Assembly (NCBI RefSeq): GCF_020229735.1
Contig: NZ_CP083456.1
Coordinates: 194,001-258,000, forward strand
DNA: 64,000 bases
Direction of reading: 5' to 3'
Source: Deinococcus taeanensis
GTDB taxonomy: Bacteria; Deinococcota; Deinococci; Deinococcales; Deinococcaceae
The notes beneath the pieces are model-generated. The model had not been told where the DNA came from. It saw only the letters and a program-made list of their open reading frames with translations, and searched no databases. The translations under genes were made by a program, and so were the position numbers. Shown in pieces: positions 7,474 to 15,638 of the stretch. The first letter of the stretch is position 1. Each line of letters starts with the position of its first letter.

Positions 7474-9638
7474 CCCGCCGCCGTGAGCGGCTGCGGCGTC
7501 AGCTGAGCGCCGCCGCGCGCGGCGTGGCGTTCATGGCCCTGTTCCTCGCCCTGCAGCGGCTGTCGCTCGTGTGGAGCGGCGCGGCCGGCGTGTCCCTGTG
7601 GTACCTGCCGGCGGGCCTGACCCTGGCGTTTCTGACCCGGTTCGGCGCGCGCAACGCCCCGTGGGTGTACGCCGCGACCGCGCTGGCCGGCGCCGTGCAG
7701 AGCCCGATGCCCGTCAATCACGCCGCGGCGGTGATCGGCACGCTCGCCTACGCCCTCGGCGCGCTGCTGCTGCGGCGCGCTGCGCGGTGGGAAACCGGCA
7801 CACCTACCGTGCGGGACGCTGCCGGGCTTGCCCTGGCCGCCCTGCTCGCGCCGGCCGGCGCGGCGGTCGGCACGGTGCTGTACCTGCACTGGAGCGGCAC
7901 CCTGACCGGCGCCGCGTGGCTGCCGGTGGCGTTTCACTGGTGGGTGGGGGACGCCGTGGGCGTCATGGCCCTGACCCCCCCGCTGCTGCTGCTGCGCCGC
8001 CGCCCCGCGCTCCGGGCGCACCCCGCCGTGGGCGCCGCGTTCGCGCTGATTCCACTGACCGCGCTGCTGGCGCTGGGCGCGGCGCGGCAGCTGAACGTGC
8101 ACCTGGAATTCCTGTGTTTCGTTCCGGTGCTGTGGATCGCCATCCGGGCGGGACTCCCGGCCGCCGCGTGGGGCGCCCTGGTCATGAACGCCGGCGTGAC
8201 GGCGCTGACCTGGTCGGCCGCGCCGGCACCTGAGCGGCTCGAAGGGCAGCTGCTGATGGCGACCCTGTCCCTGACGGCACTGCTGGTCGGCGCGGGCGCG
8301 TCTGAACGGCGCCGCGACCGGGACCGGCTCGCGCACCTGGCCCTCACCGACGTGCTGACCGGCCTGCCCAACCGCCACGCGTTCATGGCGGCGCTGCAGC
8401 AGCTGCGGCCCGGGGCGGCCCAGGCGCCCGCGCCCGGCGGGGGGCTGCTCGTCATGGTGCTGGACATCAGCCGCCTGAAGTGGGTCAACGACACGCTTGG
8501 GCACGCCCTCGGCGACCACTACGTCCGGGCCTTCAGCCGCCGGCTCACCCAGGCGCTGCCCCCCGGCGCCGCCGCGGCACGCCTGAGCGGCGGGACCTTC
8601 GCCCTGGCCTGCCCGCAGGACCGGCCCGATCCCGGGGTCGTGGCGGCCGCGCTGCGCGCGCCCATGCAGGTGGGCGGCCGGGAATTGACGGTCGCCTTCC
8701 GGACGGGCGCGGTGTTCGCCGCGTCGGACGTTCCCACCGGCGTGCTGCTGCAGCAGGCCGAAGACGCCCTGGAAAACGCGCGGCGGACCGGCCAGGACGT
8801 GCTTGTTCCCTCGCTGTCCCCCTCGCCGCAGTACACGGCGCTGCAGTACGAGCATGACCTGCAGCGCGCCCTGCGGCGCCCCGGCGAGCTCGAGCTCTAC
8901 TACCAGCCGCAGGTTGACCTGCGGACCCTGCAGGTCACGTCCTTTGAAGCCCTGATCCGCTGGAACCACCCCGAGCGGGGCCTGGTGGCCCCGGCGGCGT
9001 TTCTGCCGGTGGCGGAACGCACCGGCCTGATCGTCCCGATCAGCACCTGGGTCCTGCAGGAAGCCTGCCGGCAGCTGCGGCTCTGGACCCGGTGGCCCGG
9101 GCAGGAGACGCTGCGCATGGCGGTGAACATCGCCCCCGGTTACCTGCACGCCGGCACGCTGCTCGCCGACGTGACCGGCGCGCTCGACGCGCACGGGCTC
9201 GTGGGATCGCAGCTGGAACTCGAACTGACCGAAAGCAGCCTGCTGCTTGATCCGGCCGCCGCGGCGGAGATTCTGGCGCAGGTGCAGGCCGGGGGGGTCG
9301 GGCTGGCCCTTGATGATTTCGGGACGGGGTACTCCAGCATCCGGCACCTCAAGGATTTTCAGGTGTCCACGCTGAAAATCGACCGCTCGTTTATCCGGCA
9401 TCTGCTGACGAGTGACGCCGACCGGCGCATCGTGAGGGGCCTGACCGCGCTGGGGCGGATCATGGGTACGGCCGTGCTCGCCGAGGGCGCCGAGGATCAG
9501 GCCACGGTTCTCGCGCTGCGGGACCTGGGCTGCCACAGCGTGCAGGGGTACGCGCTCGGGCGGCCCCTGCCGGCCCGGGACGCCGGGCAGGTCCTGATGG
9601 GCCGGCCGGTCCGGGGGCCAGGTGAACGTGCGCCTTGA
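7470..9638 (+). CDS. Membrane MASE1-GGDEF-EAL protein, likely c-di-GMP phosphodiesterase
   Basis: The 722-residue protein has an N-terminal membrane sensor of about 8-9 helices (residues 10-265, MASE1-like, with LSLWYLPAG-type start). A GGDEF domain at about 280-440 has LTDVLTGLPNRHAF but its active-site motif is SGGTF, so cyclase activity is unlikely. An EAL domain at about 455-705 has EALIRWNHP near 491, DDFGTGYSSI near 613 and LKIDRSF, all intact for c-di-GMP hydrolysis. The degenerate GGDEF may bind GTP as a regulator. GTG 7470 overlaps the upstream stop. The gene likely ends the TetR operon. Confidence 0.9.
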   Translation: MTRRRERLRRQLSAAARGVAFMALFLALQRLSLVWSGAAGVSLWYLPAGLTLAFLTRFGARNAPWVYAATALAGAVQSPMPVNHAAAVIGTLAYALGALLLRRAARWETGTPTVRDAAGLALAALLAPAGAAVGTVLYLHWSGTLTGAAWLPVAFHWWVGDAVGVMALTPPLLLLRRRPALRAHPAVGAAFALIPLTALLALGAARQLNVHLEFLCFVPVLWIAIRAGLPAAAWGALVMNAGVTALTWSAAPAPERLEGQLLMATLSLTALLVGAGASERRRDRDRLAHLALTDVLTGLPNRHAFMAALQQLRPGAAQAPAPGGGLLVMVLDISRLKWVNDTLGHALGDHYVRAFSRRLTQALPPGAAAARLSGGTFALACPQDRPDPGVVAAALRAPMQVGGRELTVAFRTGAVFAASDVPTGVLLQQAEDALENARRTGQDVLVPSLSPSPQYTALQYEHDLQRALRRPGELELYYQPQVDLRTLQVTSFEALIRWNHPERGLVAPAAFLPVAERTGLIVPISTWVLQEACRQLRLWTRWPGQETLRMAVNIAPGYLHAGTLLADVTGALDAHGLVGSQLELELTESSLLLDPAAAAEILAQVQAGGVGLALDDFGTGYSSIRHLKDFQVSTLKIDRSFIRHLLTSDADRRIVRGLTALGRIMGTAVLAEGAEDQATVLALRDLGCHSVQGYALGRPLPARDAGQVLMGRPVRGPGERAP

Positions 9639-9850
9639 GCGCACTGGGGCGCCGGGCTTGACCCCAGGGCCGCCGGGCCTGGTCCTGCGAGGCACGCGCC
9701 GGCCCGCTTTGGCGCATGGAGGGCGCCGCAAGCGAAGGCCGGGTGGTGATGAACGTGAATCTCACGTGCGGGCTGCCGCGCGGGGCGACACTCGCGGCAG
9801 CACCCGCCGCCCCCCGGCCCCCGCCCTCGTCCGCTTCAGGAGGATGCCCA
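9639..9850. promoter_or_regulatory. Intergenic region with inverted repeat upstream of ZIP transporter
   Basis: The 212 bases before the ZIP transporter contain ACGTGA-ATC-TCACGT, a perfect 6-3-6 inverted repeat at 9753-9767. It could be an operator for metal control of the transporter. No gene is seen. Confidence 0.4.
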
Positions 9851-9907
9851 ATGACCCACGCCCCCGCCGCCGTTCAAACGCGCCGTCCGCCTGCCGGGCG
9901 GGCCTGA
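9851..9907 (+). CDS. Possible 18-residue leader peptide before ZIP transporter
   Basis: A very short frame (MTHAPAAVQTRRPPAGRA) starts at ATG 9851, seven nt after AGGAGG at 9838-9843, a better ribosome-binding site than the transporter itself has. Its stop is one base before the GTG of the ZIP gene, an arrangement suited to translational coupling. No signal sequence or known family. It may simply supply ribosomes to the downstream gene. Confidence 0.35.
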   Translation: MTHAPAAVQTRRPPAGRA

Positions 9908-9908
9908 C

Positions 9909-10652
9909 GTGCCGCTCGCGCTGCAGGCGGGCGCCTGGGGTCTGCTGGCCGGCGGCGCGCTGGTGCTCGGCGCCCTGATCGGCCTGTACGGCACGCTGTC
10001 CAGACGCTGGATTGCCTCGGTCATGGCGGTGGGTGCGGGCGTGCTGGTGTCCGCGCTGGCGTTCGACCTGATGGATGAGGCCTTCGAGCGGGGCGGGATC
10101 GACGCGGCGTCCATCGGCCTGGTGGCGGGCGCCACGGTGTACTTCGCCGCGGACCTGCTGGTGTCCCGCCAGGGCGCGCAGCACCGCAAACGCTCCGGCA
10201 CGCAGCAGAGCAGCGGCGCGCAGGCCGGGCTCGCCATCTTTCTGGGCTCGCTGCTCGACGGGATTCCCGAATCGGTGGCGATCGGCGCGAGTCTGCTGGC
10301 CGGGGGCAGCGTGAGCTGGGTGTTCGTGATCGCCGTGTTTCTCAGCAACCTGCCTGAAGGCCTGTCCGGCGCGGCCGGCATGAAAGCGTCGGGGCGCAGC
10401 GCGAAGTACATCCTGGGGTTGTGGCTGAGCGTGATGGTCGCCTCAGGCGTGGCCGCGGCGCTGGGCGCGCTGCTGCTGGCCGGCGCCGATCCGAACATCG
10501 TGGCGGGCATTCAGGCGTTCGCGGCCGGCGCGGTGCTGTCCATGCTGGCGAGCACCATGATGCCCGAGGCGTACGCTGAAGGCGGCGCCGCCGTGGGCCT
10601 GCTTACCGCGCTGGGGTTTCTCGCGGCGTTCAGTCTCGGGAAGCTGCAGTAA
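9909..10652 (+). CDS. ZIP-family divalent metal transporter
   Basis: The 247-residue protein has about eight membrane segments. Two metal-path motifs are visible: LLDGIPESVAIG near residue 117 and SNLPEGLSGAAG near 147, which correspond to the HNxPEG-like sites of helices IV and V in ZIP proteins. The His-Arg-rich loop at about 92-108 (QGAQHRKRSGTQQS) separates helices III and IV, as in ZIPs. It would import Zn, Fe or Mn into the cytoplasm. The first histidine ligand of the classical HNFPEG is absent (SNLPEG), so specificity is uncertain. GTG 9909 has no own ribosome-binding site and seems coupled to the 18-residue frame before it. Confidence 0.85.
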   Translation: MPLALQAGAWGLLAGGALVLGALIGLYGTLSRRWIASVMAVGAGVLVSALAFDLMDEAFERGGIDAASIGLVAGATVYFAADLLVSRQGAQHRKRSGTQQSSGAQAGLAIFLGSLLDGIPESVAIGASLLAGGSVSWVFVIAVFLSNLPEGLSGAAGMKASGRSAKYILGLWLSVMVASGVAAALGALLLAGADPNIVAGIQAFAAGAVLSMLASTMMPEAYAEGGAAVGLLTALGFLAAFSLGKLQ

Positions 10653-10686
10653 CGCCCCGCGGGGACGCCCGGACTGGAGGTGAAGC

Positions 10687-11922
10687 GTGACGTACTTCAT
10701 GTTCGCGACGGGCATCGAGAATTCGTACCCCACCGTTCAGGGCGGCCGGGTCCGCGTGGACGAGATGGACAAATGCGGGCATTACGCCCGCTGGCAGGAG
10801 GATTTCAGTCTGGTGCGCGATCTGGGCCTGCGTTACCTGCGCTACGGGCCGCCGATTCACACCACCTGGACCGGCCCGGACCGGTACGACTGGACGTTCG
10901 CGGACCTGACGTTCGGGGAACTGCGGCGGCGGAACATCACGCCCATCACGGACCTGTGCCATTTCGGTGTGCCGGACTGGATCGGGACCTTCCAGAACCC
11001 CGACTTTCCGGCGCAGTTCGCGCGGTACGCCCGCGCGTTCGCGCAGCGCTACCCGTGGGTACAGCTGTACACCCCGGTGAACGAGATGTTCATCTGCGCG
11101 CTGTTCAGCGCGAAGTACGGCTGGTGGAACGAGCAGCTCACCACCGACCGGACCTTCGTGACGGCCCTGAAGCACATCGTCCGGGCGAACGTGCTGGCCA
11201 TGCACGCCACCTTGCAGGTGCGGCCCGACGCGATTTTTATCCAGAGCGAGTCAAGCGAGTACTATCACGCGGCGAGTCCACAGGCGATCGGCCCGGCCGA
11301 GGTCCTGAACGCCGTGCGGTTTCTGTCACTCGACCTGAATTACGGCCACCGGGTGAGTTCAGACATGTACGAGTACCTGCTCGACAACGGCATGACGCGC
11401 GACGAGTACCACTTTTTCCTGCACGGGCACCTGCGCCACCACTGCGTGATGGGCAACGACTACTACGTCACGAACGAGCACCTCGTGCACCCGAACGGCC
11501 AGACGGAGGCGAGCGGGGAGATCTTCGGGTACGCGGTGATCACCAGGCAGTACTACGCCCGCTACCGCCTGCCGGTCATGCACACCGAAACGAACCTGTG
11601 CCAGGGGCCGGCCGGGGACGAAGCGGTCCGCTGGCTGCGCAAGGCGTGGGCGAACGTGCTGCAGGTGCGCAATGACGGCCTGCCGGTGGTGGGCTTCACC
11701 TGGTACTCCCTGACCGATCAGGTGGACTGGGACACGGCGCTGCGTGAGAACAACGGGCGGGTTGGTGCGCTGGGGCTGTGCGACCTCAACCGCACGGTCC
11801 GCCCGGTGGGTGAAGCGTACAGGGCGCTGATTCAGGCGTGGCGCGCGGTGCTGCCCACCCAGAGCGTGGTGCTGTCCCTGCCGCTCGTTCCGCCCGGGGA
11901 GGGCGCGGATCAGAAGGCGTAG
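10687..11922 (+). CDS. Glycoside hydrolase family 1-like beta-glycosidase
   Basis: The 411-residue protein is a TIM-barrel glycosidase. LYTPVNEMF near residue 131 holds the acid/base glutamate (family: NEP) and MHTETN near 299 the nucleophile glutamate (family: TENG). N-terminal ARWQEDFSLVRDLGLRYLRYG is the GH1 signature region in altered form. The absence of a signal peptide suggests a cytoplasmic enzyme acting on small glycosides. It is somewhat shorter than typical GH1 enzymes (about 450). The GTG start follows GGAGGTG by four bases. It ends 13 nt inside the convergent radical SAM gene. Substrate not deducible. Confidence 0.82.
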   Translation: MTYFMFATGIENSYPTVQGGRVRVDEMDKCGHYARWQEDFSLVRDLGLRYLRYGPPIHTTWTGPDRYDWTFADLTFGELRRRNITPITDLCHFGVPDWIGTFQNPDFPAQFARYARAFAQRYPWVQLYTPVNEMFICALFSAKYGWWNEQLTTDRTFVTALKHIVRANVLAMHATLQVRPDAIFIQSESSEYYHAASPQAIGPAEVLNAVRFLSLDLNYGHRVSSDMYEYLLDNGMTRDEYHFFLHGHLRHHCVMGNDYYVTNEHLVHPNGQTEASGEIFGYAVITRQYYARYRLPVMHTETNLCQGPAGDEAVRWLRKAWANVLQVRNDGLPVVGFTWYSLTDQVDWDTALRENNGRVGALGLCDLNRTVRPVGEAYRALIQAWRAVLPTQSVVLSLPLVPPGEGADQKA

Positions 11923-12974
11923 CGGACGGCGCAGTACGGCAGTTCCTTCCGGAGCAGCGCGGTGAAGCGGTCCACGGCCTTGCCTTTGAGGCCCCGGCGG
12001 TAGCGCAGGTTCACCCCGCCGGACTCGGACTGTTTGGTCTCCTGCCACTGCGGGGTCCACAGCAGCCGCTCCGCTGTCGGGTGCCAGCCGAGGTTCACTT
12101 CGTGCAGCCCGGCGTGGTGCGTCAGGAAGATCACCTCGGCCGCGAGTTGCCGCTTTGCTTCCGGAGACAGGGCGGCGTCCACCTGCCGGAACAGTTCGGT
12201 GTACGCGGCGGTCCACCCTTCGAAAATGATCACCGGGGAGAAGTTGAGGTGCACCTCGTACCCGGCCGCCACGAAATCGTTGATGGCCGCGAGGCGCTCA
12301 GGCACGCTGGACGTGCCGACGTCGACGACCCGCGCGACAGCCGCGGGCATCAGGGAGAAGCGCACGCGGGTGCGGCCCTGCGGGTCGTAGGTGAGCAGGT
12401 CCGGATTGACGTACTTGGTGGCGAACGACGCTTTGGCGTGCGGCAGGGTCCGGAAGAGGGTGACGAGGTCGCGGACGTTGTCGGAGAGCAGGGCGTCCAC
12501 GCTGAGGTCGCTGTTCTCCCCGAGGTCGTAGACCCACGCGTGCGGGTCGACGGTGTTTGCCCTGCCCTTGGGACCCAGGGCCTGACTGTGCCGGCGCAGG
12601 GCCGCGAGGACGTCGTCGATGTTGGCGAAGGTGGTGATGGGGTTGGCGTAGCCCTTGTGGCGCGGCACGTAGCAGTACGCGCAGGCGAGCGCGCAGCCGT
12701 TGGCGAGGCCAGGGGCGATGAAGTCCGCGCTGCGGCCGTTGGGCCGCATGGTCAGGGTTGTGCGCACGCCGAGCACCAGCACCTGACGTTTGATGCGCAG
12801 CCAGTCCCGGACGAGGCCGGCGTTGCCGTGCAGTCCGGGAATATTCCAGTGCGACGCGACTTCAGTGACCTGCGCCTGCGGAAAGCGGCGCAGGATCGCC
12901 TGGCCGCGGGGCAGCGCGGCCGCCCGGGGGTCGGCGTAGATCTGCCGGATGTCGAGGGGCGCGCGCGTGGCCAC
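11910..12974 (-). CDS. Spore photoproduct lyase-like radical SAM protein
   Basis: The 354-residue protein has the radical SAM cluster motif C94-x3-C98-x2-C101 (GCALACAYCYVP), the CX3CX2C spacing used by spore photoproduct lyase and relatives, with the downstream TFANIDDVL and ASFATKYVNPDLL stretches. SPL repairs the UV lesion 5-thyminyl-5,6-dihydrothymine in endospores. This host is not an endospore former, so the substrate may be another DNA lesion or something unrelated. The gene is convergent with the GH1-like gene (13-nt overlap) and has no operon partner. Confidence 0.85.
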   Translation of the reverse strand: MATRAPLDIRQIYADPRAAALPRGQAILRRFPQAQVTEVASHWNIPGLHGNAGLVRDWLRIKRQVLVLGVRTTLTMRPNGRSADFIAPGLANGCALACAYCYVPRHKGYANPITTFANIDDVLAALRRHSQALGPKGRANTVDPHAWVYDLGENSDLSVDALLSDNVRDLVTLFRTLPHAKASFATKYVNPDLLTYDPQGRTRVRFSLMPAAVARVVDVGTSSVPERLAAINDFVAAGYEVHLNFSPVIIFEGWTAAYTELFRQVDAALSPEAKRQLAAEVIFLTHHAGLHEVNLGWHPTAERLLWTPQWQETKQSESGGVNLRYRRGLKGKAVDRFTALLRKELPYCAVRYAF

Positions 12975-13464
12975 GCCTCAGTCAACGGCATTGGGCCGGC
13001 GGACACTGCGAGCGGACCGACGAAGTGCCCGGCTGCCGGCGCGGGGAGGGCAGGCCGGCGATGGCGGCGATGGGGGGAGGTGAGCAGGCGGACGCCGCCT
13101 GAGGACCCGGCCGGGCCGTTTCGTTGCGAGCAGGGGCGTGGGGGTACCAGGCTGGTCCCCCGGCGACCAATTTTCTGGGCGCGCCCGGCCCTGCTGTGGT
13201 GTCCGGGAAGGCCGGAGGGCCAGGGCATGAAGCGGGGCGCCCAGCGGCTACGGGTCCGCTGAACGCCGGCCGCTCGGGTGGCTGAGCCTGGGTGGCTGGG
13301 AGATCCGGGGGGCTGAGGGGACTCCGGACGTTCACCCCCCCCACCGGGGGCACTGGGCAGCCAGGCGCCGTACTGGACTGCCTTTGCACCTTCAGAGCGC
13401 AGTCCACGCCGGGGCCGGGCTGGCTGCGGCCCTGACCAAAGGCAACCTGCAACTCACAAGAACT
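12975..13464. other. Intergenic region, no gene recognised
   Basis: About 490 bases between the divergently placed radical SAM gene and the small hypothetical gene. Long frames exist on both strands but show only low-complexity Arg/Pro/Gly translations typical of GC-rich noncoding DNA. No repeat or RNA was recognised. Confidence 0.5.
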
Positions 13465-13482
13465 TTAGGGATTCCCTAAGAT
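13465..13482 (+). promoter_or_regulatory. Palindromic operator overlapping a leaderless -10 box
   Basis: TTAGGGATTCCCTAA at 13465-13479 is a perfect 7-1-7 inverted repeat. It overlaps TAAGAT (13477-13482), a -10-like box five bases before ATG 13488, so transcription would start at the start codon. A repressor here would block RNA polymerase directly. The motif does not fit the 17-bp radiation/desiccation response motif of Deinococcus. The regulator is unknown. Confidence 0.6.
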
Positions 13483-13487
13483 GGCGT

Positions 13488-13928
13488 ATGCGATGGACAC
13501 TCCCGAAGCGGACCTCGTCAGCAACTGCCGACACGGCAACGCCGCCTCGCACTGAACGGTCCCGGATCGACGACCAGTTCGAACGTGACCTTCGGGAGGC
13601 CCTGCACGGCCAGCCGTACGACGTTCTGCGCAACGTCCTGCTTGATCACTTTGTGGCCATGAACATCACGCCCGGCGCCGGGGGCAGTCCCGTGTCACGC
13701 GAGACACGCAAACGGGTCAACTTCGCCATTGTGGCCCGCCGCTCCCGCATTCCTGTGGCCGCCGTGATGTTCACCACGCAGGGGTTCGGCCGGGACCGGC
13801 GTCAGGGTCCGGCCGAGTTCAGCGCCGCCACCGTGGAGGGGCACACCATCGTGCCAGTGCTGTACCTCGATCCACGTCACCTGTCCGGTGCGTCCGCCAT
13901 TGCCGAAGTCATCACCCCCTACCTGTAG
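13488..13928 (+). CDS. Hypothetical protein under a palindromic operator
   Basis: The 146-residue protein is not recognised. Residues 30-145 look like a compact domain: DQFERDLREALHGQPYDVLRNVLLDHFV, then RKRVNFAIVARRSRIPVAAVMF, and VPVLYLDPRHLSGASAIAEVITPYL at the end. The first 25 residues are Ser/Thr/Ala/Arg rich. There is no ribosome-binding site before ATG 13488; a -10-like TAAGAT five bases upstream suggests a leaderless transcript. The palindrome across that promoter indicates tight control. Function cannot be stated. Confidence 0.7.
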   Translation: MRWTLPKRTSSATADTATPPRTERSRIDDQFERDLREALHGQPYDVLRNVLLDHFVAMNITPGAGGSPVSRETRKRVNFAIVARRSRIPVAAVMFTTQGFGRDRRQGPAEFSAATVEGHTIVPVLYLDPRHLSGASAIAEVITPYL

Positions 13929-14041
13929 AGCTTCCCGGGCGCCAGGTTGCGCGAACAGCGGCGCGAAGGCCCGGCGCATCTGTCCGGCGCTGCGTGCGGC
14001 CGTCTGACCGGGCACAGCTGATGGCCCGTCGCCTGTGTGCG

Positions 14042-14653
14042 TTACAGCCAGCGGGGCACGCGGGCCTGGTACGCGGCGTACGCCGGGCCATGCACCCGGC
14101 TGAGGTAGGCTTCTTCCAGGCGCACTTGCACGCCCATCAGCAACTCGCCGGCCACGAGGAGACTCAGGCTCCAGGCGTTAGGCACGGCCAGGAACAGGCC
14201 CAGCAGGTTCAGCCGCATGGCCAGGAAGATCGGGTTGCGGGAGCGGGCGAACAAGCCGCGCTGCACGAGGGCCGTCCGGACGGCGTCGTTCAGACCGATG
14301 CGCCAGGCGTGGCCCATCTGGGCCTGGGCCAGCAGGGTGAGGCCCAGGCCCAGCAGCATGAGACTCCAGCCGGCGGCCTGAACGGCGCGAACGCCCAGCC
14401 AGGGAAAGGGAGCAAAGTGAACGGCGGCGCCCGGCACCAGCGCCAGGGTGAAGGCGCCGAGCAGCAGGGCGCCGAGGAGGCCGGCCATGCTACGACCCAC
14501 GAACCCCTGGAGGGTGTCGTCGGCCGGCAGGACGTACGGGTTGTGCCCGGTCTGGCGCCAGACTGCCACGGAGCGCCACACAAACGCGAAGAAGACAGTG
14601 CTGAGCACCAGGGCCAGCAACAGCCACGGGTTGGAGAGCCAGTCAGAATTCAT
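14042..14653 (-). CDS. Isoprenylcysteine carboxyl methyltransferase (ICMT)/PEMT-like membrane protein
   Basis: The 203-residue protein has about five membrane segments. GLFARSRNPIFLAMRLNLLGLFLAV near residue 135 and the C-terminal LEEAYLSRVHGPAYAAYQARVPRW match the SAM- and substrate-binding part of the ICMT/PEMT family (RNPxY and E..L...G..Y..Y..xVPRW). Bacterial members are often next to metal-responsive ArsR genes, and their substrates are mostly unknown. The ATG at 14653 was chosen because it sits five bases after a -10 box; the frame is open further upstream but those residues look noncoding. An SmtB/ArsR-like inverted repeat covers the promoter and start codon. Confidence 0.82.
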   Translation of the reverse strand: MNSDWLSNPWLLLALVLSTVFFAFVWRSVAVWRQTGHNPYVLPADDTLQGFVGRSMAGLLGALLLGAFTLALVPGAAVHFAPFPWLGVRAVQAAGWSLMLLGLGLTLLAQAQMGHAWRIGLNDAVRTALVQRGLFARSRNPIFLAMRLNLLGLFLAVPNAWSLSLLVAGELLMGVQVRLEEAYLSRVHGPAYAAYQARVPRWL

Positions 14654-14687
14654 ATCTGAACATATATTCAGATATAAGTAAAAGCAA
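14652..14687 (-). promoter_or_regulatory. Promoter with SmtB/ArsR-like operator, leaderless
   Basis: On the minus strand TTGCTT (14687-14682), 17 bp, TATGTT (14664-14659) and five bases to ATG 14653 form a good promoter for a leaderless mRNA. ATATCTGAA-N6-TTCAGATAT (9-6-9 inverted repeat, 14652-14675) covers the -10 box and the start codon. The TGAA-N6-TTCAGATAT form resembles cyanobacterial SmtB and other ArsR-family metal-sensor sites. AT-rich in a GC-rich surrounding. Confidence 0.75.
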
Positions 14688-14780
14688 GTCCTACGGCATG
14701 GAGGCCCCCGTTCCGGTCTGGCACCTGCCTCTGCGCAGCTGGGGGAGGCGCACACGTGCCCCCCCATCCCAGGGCCCGGG

Positions 14781-15638
14781 TCAGCCGTTGACGACGGATC
14801 CGCCGTTCGGATGCAGGACCTGACCGCTGATGTAGCTCGAATCGTCCGACGCGAGAAACACGAAGCAGGTGGCCACCTCCGCCGGCTGCCCGGGGCGTTT
14901 CATCGGCACGTCCGCCCCGAAGGACGCGACCTTGTCCTCCGGGAAGGTCGAAGGAATCAGCGGCGTCCAGATCGGACCGGGCGCCACGCCGTTCACGCGA
15001 ATGCCACGCTCCGCGACACTCATGGACAGCGACCGGGTGAACGCCACGATCGCGCCTTTCGTGGAGGCGTAGTCCAGCAGCTCGGGGCTGCCCTTGTAAT
15101 GCGTGACGGAGGTCGTGTTGATGATCGTCGACCCGTCCCCCAGGTGCGGCAGGGCCGCCTTGGCCATATGGAAGTACCCGAAGATGTTCGTCCTGAACGT
15201 CCGTTCGAGCTGCTCGGCACTGATGTCCGTGAGGTCCTCCTGGGGGTGCTGCTCGGCGGCGTTGTTCACGAGGATGTCCAGCCGGCCGAACGCACGGACG
15301 GTCTGCTCGACCGCCTGCTGACAGAACGCCTCGTCACCGACGTCGCCGGCAACCAGCACGCAGCGCCGCCCGGCCTCCTCCACGAGGCCCTGGGTGATTT
15401 TCGCGTCCTCATGCTCATTGAGGTACACGATCGCCACGTCAGCGCCCTCCCGGGCGTAGTGCACGGCCACCGCCCGGCCGATGCCGCTGTCACCGCCAGT
15501 CACGAGGGCCGCTTTGCCCTGGAGCTTGTTCGCCGCCCGGTACGTCGGCTTGATGTAGACCGGCGCGGGCGTCATCTCCGTTTCACGTCCGGGGCGCTCA
15601 TCCTGATGCTGCGGGGGCAGGGTCTGCTCTTCACTCAT
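14781..15638 (-). CDS. Short-chain dehydrogenase/reductase, general-stress type
   Basis: The 285-residue protein is a classical SDR with an N-terminal extension of about 40 residues. The cofactor motif TGGDSGIGRAVA is at about 46-57, NNAAEQHP near 126 and the catalytic YASTK near 193 with the preceding Ser in NTTSVTHY. This extension and the QHPQEDLTDIS stretch are typical of the YhdF/YghA-like subgroup of stress SDRs. It would reduce or oxidise small carbonyl or hydroxyl compounds with NAD(P). The gene is 127 bp behind the ICMT-like gene's start region, on the same strand and transcribed before nothing obvious. Substrate unknown. Confidence 0.9.
   Translation of the reverse strand: MSEEQTLPPQHQDERPGRETEMTPAPVYIKPTYRAANKLQGKAALVTGGDSGIGRAVAVHYAREGADVAIVYLNEHEDAKITQGLVEEAGRRCVLVAGDVGDEAFCQQAVEQTVRAFGRLDILVNNAAEQHPQEDLTDISAEQLERTFRTNIFGYFHMAKAALPHLGDGSTIINTTSVTHYKGSPELLDYASTKGAIVAFTRSLSMSVAERGIRVNGVAPGPIWTPLIPSTFPEDKVASFGADVPMKRPGQPAEVATCFVFLASDDSSYISGQVLHPNGGSVVNG

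Noticed and set aside
7251..9731. An 826-residue open frame on the minus strand opposite the MASE1-GGDEF-EAL gene
   Set aside because: Gly/Arg/Pro/Gln-rich composition without motifs; it is an antisense shadow of a clearly coding frame in GC-rich DNA. The same applies to other long antisense frames (for example 2033-3754, 25354-26871, 40041-41435, 60382-61848).
13465..13479. Radiation/desiccation response motif (DdrO site)
   Set aside because: The palindrome is 15 bp with a GGGA/TCCC core, unlike the 17-bp TTATG-type motif.
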